This document shows, one piece after another, positions 9,167 to 16,285 of a stretch of DNA of 64,000 nt. Position numbers and translations under genes: made by a program. The stretch's first letter is position 1; each line of letters opens with the position of its first letter. The stretch is from Aestuariibius violaceus (GTDB lineage Bacteria > Pseudomonadota > Alphaproteobacteria > Rhodobacterales > Rhodobacteraceae). Location: contig NZ_JBFONT020000009.1 of NCBI RefSeq assembly GCF_040779325.2, positions 1 through 64,000 of the forward strand, written 5' to 3'. The notes beneath the pieces were generated by a model. The model had not been told where the DNA came from and did not search any database. It saw only the letters and a list, made by a program, of their open reading frames with translations.

Positions 9167-9239
9167 GGCAGCCTCCCTCATGTCAAAGGATGCCATCAGC
9201 ATAGCACAACGGGGCCTCTTTCCGCAGGGTTGCCGCGCA

Positions 9240-10025
9240 TCAGGCGGCCTCCTGATAGTCGGGGCAGAAATAGGCGGTGCGGCCGCCGACTGTCTTCTTG
9301 GTGATGGTGCCGCCGCAGCGGGGGCAGTCGGCCCCCTCCTCCCGGTTATGGATCAGCCAGTCGCCGGGCAGCTTTCCGTAATCGGCGTTGACGTCCAGCA
9401 CCCCCTGCAACGACGCGCGCATCTCCTTGTAAAGCGTCGCGATCCGGTCCGAGCCCAGCTCGGTCCCCTTCACCTCCGGCCCGATCCCGGCGCGGTAAAG
9501 CGCCTCGTCCGCCCAGAGGTTACCGACGCCCGCCAGCTTCTTCTGGTCCAGCAGCGCCGATTTCACCGTCCCGCGAGAGCCGCCGATGCGGTCGGCGAAC
9601 ATGTTGTCCCCGATCTCCATCGCGTCCGGCCCCAGATCCTTGTTCGCGATCCAGTCATGGGGATCGTCGATCACCCGCATCCAGCCGAACTTGCGCGGGT
9701 TATAGTAGATCAGCCGCCGGTCGCCTTCGAACCGGATGATGAAATGGGCATAATCCGGCAGATCCCGCGGCGCATCGAAGGTCTTGAGCGACCCCGTCAT
9801 GCCCAGATGCACCGCGATCCACGGCCCAGACTTTGACCCGGCGAATATGTGCTTTCCGTGCCGGTGCGTTTCCGTGAACTGATGCCCTTTCAGCCGATCC
9901 CGGTCCTGCGGCCCCGGAAGCTCCAGATGGATCGTGTTATGCTCCTCGAACCCCTCGATCGTCCGGTTCAGCGCTCCCGCCTCCACCGCCTTCCGGCTCG
10001 CCTCGCATTCGGGAAGTTCAGGCAT
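9240..10025 (-). CDS. Fpg/Nei-family DNA glycosylase with altered zinc finger
   Basis: A 261-aa protein beginning MPELPE, the invariant N terminus that supplies the catalytic Pro2 (removed Met) and Glu3. K58 (HRHGKHIFA), the loop HLGMTGSL and the H2TH region (QKKLAGVGNLWADEALYRAGI) are all present, so base excision with AP-lyase activity is plausible. The C-terminal zinc finger has C234, C237 and C254, but the expected fourth cysteine is Y257 (CPRC…FCPDY). The start at 10025 is fixed by the MPELPE motif and overlaps the upstream GFA gene by 8 bp. It is probably a second, operon-borne member of the family; canonical mutM usually lies elsewhere. Confidence 0.87.
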   Translation of the reverse strand: MPELPECEASRKAVEAGALNRTIEGFEEHNTIHLELPGPQDRDRLKGHQFTETHRHGKHIFAGSKSGPWIAVHLGMTGSLKTFDAPRDLPDYAHFIIRFEGDRRLIYYNPRKFGWMRVIDDPHDWIANKDLGPDAMEIGDNMFADRIGGSRGTVKSALLDQKKLAGVGNLWADEALYRAGIGPEVKGTELGSDRIATLYKEMRASLQGVLDVNADYGKLPGDWLIHNREEGADCPRCGGTITKKTVGGRTAYFCPDYQEAA

Positions 10026-10479
10026 GCGATGTCTCCGCCGCATAGTCCTTCATCAGTTCTGGAAACTCGCTGTCAGGCGGGAAACCCGAATAGCTTCGCC
10101 CGGCAGGCAAGGTAACCCACGCCAGCTTTTCCGCTGTCGCGGTCTCCAAGAAGGGTGTGAACCAGGTCAGGTCCTCAAAAACAGATGCGCGGACGTTCAC
10201 GATCTCGTCCATTCCGGTGAAGCGGGTAAAGAGCCAGGCAAGGCAATGGGCGCAGTGATGATGCCGCTGCTCCGGGCCGTGAAGCCCGCCGATCACAGTC
10301 TGACCCTCCACGGCCATCGCCTCGGAGAGGAACAGGGCCGACAGCGAGAACGCACTGGCCGTCATCTTCTGACATCCACGACAATGACAAGCCGAGGTCA
10401 TCAGCGGCGCTGCGCTAGCCTGCAGCGTGACCCGCTCACAGCGGCAGGTGCCGGTCAAGGGGAGGGCCGGGAGTGTCAC
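10018..10479 (-). CDS. GFA/CENP-V-family zinc protein (glutathione-dependent formaldehyde-activating-like)
   Basis: A 153-aa protein of the GFA fold. Cysteine pairs typical of the family appear in order: C12/C14 (GTCRCERV), then ACHCRGCQK near residue 34, and HHHCAHCLAW near residue 92. These bind structural and catalytic zinc. Family members react with glutathione adducts or have unknown substrates. The start is a GTG at 10479 overlapping the preT stop as GTGA, which removes about 29 residues of implausible sequence from the longest frame. It shares an operon with preT and the glycosylase. A second GFA protein occurs at 19528–19929. Confidence 0.8.
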   Translation of the reverse strand: MTLPALPLTGTCRCERVTLQASAAPLMTSACHCRGCQKMTASAFSLSALFLSEAMAVEGQTVIGGLHGPEQRHHHCAHCLAWLFTRFTGMDEIVNVRASVFEDLTWFTPFLETATAEKLAWVTLPAGRSYSGFPPDSEFPELMKDYAAETSHA

Positions 10480-11804
10480 CCGGCCAGCGCTGCGTGAATG
10501 CTCTCCGCCGCGTCGCGCCCTTCCGCGACGGCCGTCACCGTCAGATCGTCGCCCCCCGCGGCACAATCCCCCCCGGCCCAGACACCGTCGAGAGACGTGC
10601 GGCCATCGGCATCCACGGCGATCTTGTTCCCGTCGAGCCTCAGCCCGTCGGGCGCCCCGTCCAGCCGCTGGCCGATAGCGCGGAAGACCTGATCGGCGGG
10701 CAGGCGCGTGGTCTCTCCCGTCGGCGCCAGCCCATCCTCGCCCTGCACCGTGTATTCCAGCTCGATCTCGCGCACCGCGCTGTTGCCGTGGATCGCCTTG
10801 GGCTGGACATTGAACATCAGCCGCACGCCCTTGGACGCCGCCAGATCCTGCTCGTATCGGCTGGCGGACATGGACCCGCGGTCGCGCCTATACGCGATCG
10901 TCACGCTTTCGGCGCCCAAAAGCTTCGACTGAACCGCCGCATCGACCGCCGTCATCCCGCCGCCGATCACCACGACATGGCGGCCCACCGGTAGCGCGGT
11001 CAGGTCATCGGCCTGCCGTAGTTCGGCGATGAAATCGACCGCGTCGCGCGTGCCGTCCTTGTCCTCGCCCTCCGCCCGCAGCGCATTGACCCCGCCAAGA
11101 CCGATGCCGAGGAAGACCGCATCGAACTCGTCCCGCAACGCATCAAGGCTGATCTGATCGCCCAGCCGCTGGCCGGTCTTCAACTCGATCCCGCCGATCT
11201 GCATAAGCCAATCGACCTCGGCCTGGGCAAAATCGTCCGGCGTCTTGTAGGCGGCGATCCCGTATTCGTTCAGCCCGCCGGGCTGCGGCTTGCCATCGTA
11301 AAGCACCACGTCATGCCCATGCATCGCCAGCCTGTGCGCACAGGCCAGACCCGCAGGCCCCGCGCCCACCACGGCCACCCGCTTGCCGGTCAAGGCGGCA
11401 CGGCTGAACGGATGCACCCCCGCCGCCATCAGCGTATCGGTCGCATAGCGCTGCAACCGCCCGATCTCCACCGGCTTGCCTTCCGCTGCCTCGCGCACGC
11501 ATGCTTCTTCGCACAGCTGCTCGGTCGGACAGACCCGCGCGCACATGCCGCCAAGGATGTTCGCCTTAAGGATCGTCTCCGCCGCATTCTCGGAATGCCC
11601 CGCCTGGATCTGGCGGATGAAGAGCGGGATATCGATCTCTGTCGGGCAGGCCGCGATGCAGGGGGCGTCATAGCAAAAGTAACAGCGATCCGCTGCCACG
11701 GCCGCTTCATGCGGCGCAAAGGGCGGATGCAGGTCGGAAAAGTTCTGGGCGGCGTCTTCGGGCGTGATGCGGCCTGGGGCGATACCTGGGGCGCGGGCGG
11801 TCAT
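10476..11804 (-). CDS. preT: NAD-dependent dihydropyrimidine dehydrogenase subunit PreT
   Basis: A 442-aa flavoprotein of the glutamate-synthase small-subunit type. It oxidises NADH and feeds electrons to PreA. The N-terminal domain carries two Fe-S cysteine clusters (RCYFCYDAPCIAACP near residue 40 and CARVCPTEQLCEEAC near residue 88). FAD binding follows at VAVVGAGPAGLACA (about 145) and NAD binding at VVVIGGGMTAVDAA (about 280). The C terminus has the expected GVWAGGD. It appears to be the first gene of the pyrimidine operon, with 89 bp to the divergent DUF1330 gene, where a promoter is expected. I saw no clear RutR-type palindrome there. Confidence 0.92.
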   Translation of the reverse strand: MTARAPGIAPGRITPEDAAQNFSDLHPPFAPHEAAVAADRCYFCYDAPCIAACPTEIDIPLFIRQIQAGHSENAAETILKANILGGMCARVCPTEQLCEEACVREAAEGKPVEIGRLQRYATDTLMAAGVHPFSRAALTGKRVAVVGAGPAGLACAHRLAMHGHDVVLYDGKPQPGGLNEYGIAAYKTPDDFAQAEVDWLMQIGGIELKTGQRLGDQISLDALRDEFDAVFLGIGLGGVNALRAEGEDKDGTRDAVDFIAELRQADDLTALPVGRHVVVIGGGMTAVDAAVQSKLLGAESVTIAYRRDRGSMSASRYEQDLAASKGVRLMFNVQPKAIHGNSAVREIELEYTVQGEDGLAPTGETTRLPADQVFRAIGQRLDGAPDGLRLDGNKIAVDADGRTSLDGVWAGGDCAAGGDDLTVTAVAEGRDAAESIHAALAG

Positions 11805-11893
11805 GTCGTCTCCTTCTTTGGAAAGGAAAGACTGGCACAGCCGCCAGAATGTGCAAATGGTAAATATCGGGCAGAACTGAAACGGAGACGACG

Positions 11894-12181
11894 ATGCCGA
11901 AAGCCTACTGGATCGCCCATGTGACAGTCACCGATCCCGACCCTTACGCGCTCTACGCCGAAGGCGCGACCGAAGCGTTCCGCCAGTTCGGCGCCAAGGT
12001 CCTCGCCCGCGGCGGTCGGATCGAGGGGCTTGAGGGCGAAGCGCGCCCGCGCAACGTCGTGATCGAATTCCCCGACATGGACACCGCGCTCGCCTGCTAC
12101 AATTCTGATGCGTATCAGTCCGCCAAGGCGCACCGCGAAGGCGCCGGCGACGCGCAGATCATGATCCTCGAAGGGGTCTAG
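11894..12181 (+). CDS. DUF1330 family protein
   Basis: A 95-aa dimeric alpha-beta-barrel (ferredoxin-like) protein of the DUF1330 family, recognised from KAYWIAHVTVTDPDPYALYAEG, the central RNVVIEFPDMDTA and AYQSAKAHREGAGDAQIMILEG. The biochemical role of the family is not established. GGAGACG precedes the ATG. It is divergent from preT and converges with the next gene, whose stop codon shares the CTAG tetranucleotide at 12178–12181 with this one. Confidence 0.88.
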   Translation: MPKAYWIAHVTVTDPDPYALYAEGATEAFRQFGAKVLARGGRIEGLEGEARPRNVVIEFPDMDTALACYNSDAYQSAKAHREGAGDAQIMILEGV

Positions 12182-13773
12182 ACCCGCGCCAGCCACCCCT
12201 GATACCTGACGATCAGGCCCCCCGTGACCGGCGCATAAAGCGCCACGTCAAAGCGGAATGTCCCTTCCATCACCCGTTCCGAGGCGACGCTCCGCGGCAG
12301 CAGGAACCCGGGCAGCGGGACAAGGCCGTAAAGCTGCCCGCCACTCACCGGCCAGTCCAGGCCCTCTTCCGTCGCCGTCAGCGGGATGTCGAAGGTCAAC
12401 GGCCCGAAGCGTTCGCTCAGATGATCATTGCGCCGCGACAGATGAGAGCGGAAAGAGCGATCGCCGAAGGTTCGGATCCAGGTCTCTCCGGTTGCGCCCG
12501 GCAGCTTCATCACGGTCACCGCGACATCCTCGCTTGCTGGCGGAAAGCCGACGACCGCCGCAATCAGCCGCGACACCGCGCCCGACCCGCGCGTGACCGT
12601 CGCACGACCCGAAAACAGGCGCGGTGCCGGAACCGAATGGCTCTCGGCAACCACTTCCGGAATCCGGTCGATATCCTTCCCCAGAACGCTCGGGATCAGC
12701 GAAACAGGCGCACGCTCCGTGACCTCCGTCCGCACCTGCAGATCCGACATCGCGTCGAGATAGTCGTCCAGCGGATGCACTGCCAGCGCTGGCCCCGCCA
12801 CAGGGGGCAGCCGCCCCGGCGCGCGCAAGGCCGCGCGGATCGGAACCGCCGGAATGAACGGCCCCTCCCCGGCTTCGGCCAGCAGGCCGAATTCTCGGGT
12901 GATGAACGCATCCTCTTTCCGGCCCGTGACCGTAACACTCATACCGCCCCGGTCCGTCCCGAACGGCGCCAGCGCCTTTGCCACAACCATCAACCCGTCG
13001 AAGACCCAGCGCGGCAGGCGCAGCGGGCCAAGACGCGACAGGACCGCAAGGAAGCGGTTCATGACCGACAGCTCCAGCCCCGCCCGGAACGTCACACTCC
13101 GCGCCTTGAAGAACCCCGGAAACAGCACCTGATCGGGCACCGGGACCATCCAGCCCTCGCGGCGTATCCCACCGGGAAGCCTGTACCCCTTCGGACGGCT
13201 CCACCCGCGCAGCGTGACCCCGGCACCGTCGATCCGGCTCTCGAACGGTCGCCCGACCCGATCTAGAATGCTCTCGAACACCGCCCGTCCCCGCGGCGCC
13301 CGGTTGCCGGGCAGAATCGCGCTCTCGATCGCGTCGACAGCGTCCATCGGTTCCGCCAGATACGCCGCAGCGGCAGAGGTCAGCGCAGGCGTGCTCGACA
13401 TCCCCGACAGGACGCAGACGCCGCGCGCCACAGCATCGTCATTCAAGCGACTGATCCCGCTGCAAAACTCTGGATCGTCCGACAGATCCAGATAATGGAT
13501 CCCCGCCGCGATGCAGGCCTCCGCGACGGAAAAGCCCTCTTCCACCCGAAACGGTCCCGCCGCATCGACCAGAACCTCGACGCCCAGACCGTCGAGCGGC
13601 GAAAGATCCGGGCTCCTGTGCAGAACGATGGCCTCCGCGCCCAGCCGCGCCGCCACGGCACGTGCGCGGGACAGGTTCCGCCCCGCGATCCAGACGTCAT
13701 GTCCATCACGCACCAGAAGCTCGGCCAGGCGGCTGCCAAAGACACCGGCTCCTCCGAGGATCACGACTTTCAT
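12178..13773 (-). CDS. Saccharopine-dehydrogenase-like oxidoreductase with C-terminal DUF4166 domain
   Basis: A 531-aa two-domain protein. Residues 1–140 form a Rossmann fold (VVILGGAGVFGSRLAELL, then WIAGRNLSRARA) as in saccharopine dehydrogenase-like NADP enzymes. The last ~145 residues match the DUF4166 type (RLFSGRATVTRGSGAVSRL, then GETWIRTFGDRSFRSHL). The middle part is typical of the trans-acting enoyl reductase/saccharopine-reductase-like group. The substrate is unknown. The ATG at 13773 (MKVVILGG) is preferred over 13791 because it starts the beta-strand directly. It stands alone between oppositely oriented genes. Confidence 0.8.
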   Translation of the reverse strand: MKVVILGGAGVFGSRLAELLVRDGHDVWIAGRNLSRARAVAARLGAEAIVLHRSPDLSPLDGLGVEVLVDAAGPFRVEEGFSVAEACIAAGIHYLDLSDDPEFCSGISRLNDDAVARGVCVLSGMSSTPALTSAAAAYLAEPMDAVDAIESAILPGNRAPRGRAVFESILDRVGRPFESRIDGAGVTLRGWSRPKGYRLPGGIRREGWMVPVPDQVLFPGFFKARSVTFRAGLELSVMNRFLAVLSRLGPLRLPRWVFDGLMVVAKALAPFGTDRGGMSVTVTGRKEDAFITREFGLLAEAGEGPFIPAVPIRAALRAPGRLPPVAGPALAVHPLDDYLDAMSDLQVRTEVTERAPVSLIPSVLGKDIDRIPEVVAESHSVPAPRLFSGRATVTRGSGAVSRLIAAVVGFPPASEDVAVTVMKLPGATGETWIRTFGDRSFRSHLSRRNDHLSERFGPLTFDIPLTATEEGLDWPVSGGQLYGLVPLPGFLLPRSVASERVMEGTFRFDVALYAPVTGGLIVRYQGWLARV

Positions 13774-13960
13774 CACCCAGATCTTTCCCAATAGATCAAT
13801 ACGTTAAATGAGAATTCTCACCTGCCTGTTTTCCGGACCTCGAATTGATCCTTCGCTCTCTTTCGGAACGCGGCCTGTCGGCCAACCCGACGCGCTCCCT
13901 TGCGCCCCGCCCAAAGCTGTGGTCGCCTCTGAGAAACTGTTTCCACCGAGAGACATAAAG

Positions 13961-14536
13961 ATGAAAGCCCTTTTCGCCCTTCTCCTGACCGGGTCCGCCG
14001 CCTTCGCCGACCCCGCCATCCGCCCGGCCGACATGATCCGCTTTGACCAGCGCGACGCCAATCTGGGCGCCGCCCTCCGGATCGCCTTCGCCGCCGGCGC
14101 CGCGCAGGATACCGCGCTCCTGACCGAGGCTCTGTCCGGCCTGCCAAACCAGATCGCCCCCGAGGGCGATTGGAACTGCCGGATCCTCAAGCTCGGCGGC
14201 TTGCTGTCACTGACGACATATCCCAATTTCCGGTGCCGCTTCACGCGGACCGGTCCGAATGCCTGGCGCATCGAAAAGCTCACCGGATCGCAAAGGTTCG
14301 TGGGCGATGTCCATGGCGGCGACGGCGAAGCGATCTTTCTCGGCGTCGGCCATGTGGGCGATGCACCCGCGACCGACTATGCCGGCCTGCCGCCCGGCGA
14401 TCAAACCCCGGTCGAGCCGAACCAGACCACAGCCGAGATCGGCGTCTTCGAACAGATGGGGCCGACCCGCGCGCGCCTCCTGCTGCCCGACCCGATCCTC
14501 GAAAGCGATTTCGATATCGTCTACTTTACGCGGTAG
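13961..14536 (+). CDS. Secreted DUF4893-like protein
   Basis: A 191-aa protein with a Sec signal peptide (MKALFALLLTGSAAFA|DP), so it is periplasmic or exported. The centre reads GDWNCRILKLGGLLSLTTYP then FRCRFTRTG, a cysteine-containing pattern of DUF4893 proteins, whose function is unknown. The ATG at 13961 is chosen because it gives the signal peptide; the longer frame to 13808 adds unlikely sequence. It stands alone, converging on trpF with only 6 bp between stop codons. Confidence 0.75.
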   Translation: MKALFALLLTGSAAFADPAIRPADMIRFDQRDANLGAALRIAFAAGAAQDTALLTEALSGLPNQIAPEGDWNCRILKLGGLLSLTTYPNFRCRFTRTGPNAWRIEKLTGSQRFVGDVHGGDGEAIFLGVGHVGDAPATDYAGLPPGDQTPVEPNQTTAEIGVFEQMGPTRARLLLPDPILESDFDIVYFTR

Positions 14537-14542
14537 AGTGGC

Positions 14543-15202
14543 CTAAGGCAGCGATACACCGTGGACAGAGGACAGAAACGCCCGGATCCGCTCCGGATCC
14601 TTCTTGCCCGGCGCGCTTTCCACCCCCGAGGATACATCCAGCTGCCGCGCCCCCGTCAGCCGTGCCGCCTCCGCCGCGTTCTCGGGCGTCAGCCCGCCCG
14701 CCAGCATCCATGGCACCGCCCAGCGCCGGCCGCTTAAAAGCGCCCAATCGAAGGCGAGCCCATTTCCGCCAGGCAAGGCCGCGCCCTCTGGCGGTTTGGC
14801 ATCGATCAGAAGCAGATCGGCGACCGTCGAATAGGTGTCGATACCGGACAGATCCGCAGCGTCCCGCACCCCGACCGCCTTCATCACCGGCAGTCCTGTC
14901 CGGTTGGAAACCGCTGTCACCCGCTCCGGGCTCTCCGCCCCGTGCAGTTGCACCATGTCAAGCGGCACCGCCTCCAGAACCTCGTCCAGCAGATCGTCAG
15001 ACGGATCTACGAACAGACCCACCTTCGCCACCCCTGGCGGGATCTCCGCCGCCAGCAAGGTTGCCTCGGACGGTGCGACATGGCGTGGCGATTTGGGAAA
15101 GAACACGAAGCCGATATAGGCCGCCCCACCCCCGACAGCCGCAGCCACGTCGCCGGGATCGGTCAGCCCGCAGATCTTCACCCGAATGTCGGAGCTGGTC
15201 AC
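14543..15202 (-). CDS. trpF: Phosphoribosylanthranilate isomerase
   Basis: A 219-aa (beta/alpha)8 enzyme that performs the Amadori rearrangement in tryptophan biosynthesis. The catalytic Cys is in VKICGLTDPGDV near the N terminus. The barrel strands GFVFFPKSPRHV, KVGLFVDPSDD, VQLHGAESPE and WMLAGGLTPENAAEA are all recognisable, with the catalytic Asp in the LLIDAK strand. The start is a GTG at 15202 overlapping the lapA-like stop as GTGA. In many relatives trpB follows trpF; here the next gene is an unrelated one on the other strand, so trpB is not linked. Confidence 0.94.
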   Translation of the reverse strand: MTSSDIRVKICGLTDPGDVAAAVGGGAAYIGFVFFPKSPRHVAPSEATLLAAEIPPGVAKVGLFVDPSDDLLDEVLEAVPLDMVQLHGAESPERVTAVSNRTGLPVMKAVGVRDAADLSGIDTYSTVADLLLIDAKPPEGAALPGGNGLAFDWALLSGRRWAVPWMLAGGLTPENAAEAARLTGARQLDVSSGVESAPGKKDPERIRAFLSSVHGVSLP

Positions 15203-15558
15203 CGGCCCGCCTGCCGTTCCTCTAGGAGCGCCAGAACCTCGTCCTGGCCTTCGTGCTTCTCCTCGCGCATCCGGCTCATCTCCGCTTCGAGGCGGTTCAC
15301 TTCCTTCTTGCGCTGGCGCATCTCCACGCGGTGCTTGTGCTCCCGTAGCCATTCCCACAGGAATCCGATCAGCACGCCCACAGCGACCCCGGCAAGAATG
15401 ACGACGAAAAGCGGCAGCGTGATGCTGGCCGATATGCCCAGAATCCCCGCGACCACATCGGGCATCGCCTGAACCTCGACTAAGTCGCGGTTAGCAAGTG
15501 CCACCGCCGCGAGGCAGATCGCGAGCAGACCGAGTATCGCGTATTTGAGCGTTCTCAC
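15199..15558 (-). CDS. LapA-domain (DUF1049) membrane protein
   Basis: A 119-aa inner-membrane protein with two hydrophobic segments (about residues 5–23 and 45–70) followed by a charged coiled-coil tail (RKKEVNRLEAEMSRMREEK). This is the layout of the lipopolysaccharide assembly protein A domain family. It lies 4 bp after ihfB and is coupled to trpF by a GTGA overlap. Its position beside ihfB and rpsA parallels the arrangement in many proteobacteria. Confidence 0.82.
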   Translation of the reverse strand: MRTLKYAILGLLAICLAAVALANRDLVEVQAMPDVVAGILGISASITLPLFVVILAGVAVGVLIGFLWEWLREHKHRVEMRQRKKEVNRLEAEMSRMREEKHEGQDEVLALLEERQAGR

Positions 15559-15562
15559 CCGC

Positions 15563-15850
15563 TCACCCCTCCTTGCCGTTCAGCCGGTCGCGCAACAACT
15601 TGCCGGCCTTGAAGAACGGCACGTGCTTCTCTTCCACCTGAACGGCTTCACCCGTCCGCGGGTTCCGGCCTTGGCGTGCCTCACGCCGCTTCACGGAAAA
15701 TGCGCCAAAGCCCCTAAGTTCCACCCGATCGCCATTGGCCATGGCGTTGGTGATCTCCTCGAAGATCGTATTCACGATCTTCTCGACGTCGCGCTGATAA
15801 AGGTGGGGGTTTTCGTCAGCAAGTTTCTGGATCAGTTCGGATCGGATCAT
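15563..15850 (-). CDS. ihfB: Integration host factor subunit beta
   Basis: A 95-aa DNA-bending protein of the HU/IHF family. MIRSELIQKLADENPHLYQ at the N terminus is the typical IHF-beta start. The DNA-binding arm signature is RVELRGFGAFSVKRREAR with GRNPRTGEAV, whose proline intercalates into DNA. It heterodimerises with IhfA, which is not in this window. It probably heads the ihfB–lapA–trpF transcript, with its promoter in the 435-bp region before rpsA's end. Confidence 0.95.
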   Translation of the reverse strand: MIRSELIQKLADENPHLYQRDVEKIVNTIFEEITNAMANGDRVELRGFGAFSVKRREARQGRNPRTGEAVQVEEKHVPFFKAGKLLRDRLNGKEG

Positions 15851-16239
15851 TGGCCCCCCCGCGGCGACGGTGTCGTTCGAGATAACTCTTCTTATTCAAC
15901 ACACTATAGGGAAAAGAGTTGCCGCGGGAAACAGTGACAATGCCCTTTGCCGAGCGGAAACAGGGGCTGTCCACAGCCTTTTGCGCGCTTTCCCGCGACC
16001 CAACGGCACCTCGCCCACTACAAGCACCGATGCGGCAACGCAGCATCCGACCCGCGATTCGCGGGGTAAAGCGCCGGAAATAGCTCTGGCATTTTCTGCA
16101 CAGACGTGGGCCCGACGCGCGTTGCGATCCAGTAGACGGAAGAATAGGCAATGCGATGGCCCAGCGGCTAGATTGAATGCGGGACAACGCGGCTTACAAG
16201 ATGCCTTGAACCAGCTAGAGATTCATTGGCCACCAAACG
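15851..16239. other. Gene-free interval between ihfB and rpsA
   Basis: No convincing gene is visible on either strand here. The ihfB-proximal part is A/T-richer and includes TATAGT on the minus strand (15903–15908), which could serve as a -10 box for ihfB; no good -35 element stands out. The remainder shows no repeat or RNA structure that I recognise. Confidence 0.4.
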
Positions 16240-16269
16240 AAAGCGGCCCCGCCAAAGCGGGGCCGCTTT
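16240..16269 (-). terminator. Intrinsic terminator of rpsA
   Basis: A perfect 13-bp inverted repeat (AAAGCGGCCCCGC / GCGGGGCCGCTTT) with a CAAA loop begins 17 bp after the rpsA stop codon. The A/T ends make it symmetrical, so it could work for either strand. Confidence 0.8.
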
Positions 16270-16285
16270 ACCAAATTGATCGATC

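Noticed and set aside
10018..10479. The two GFA genes (10018–10479 and 19528–19929) as a recent duplication
   Set aside because: Beyond the cysteine clusters their sequences differ strongly, so they are old paralogues or separate acquisitions.
11805..11893. A possible RutR-type operator (TTGACCA-n2-TGGTCAA) before preT
   Set aside because: The interval was read for this palindrome because of the pyrimidine genes; no acceptable match was seen.
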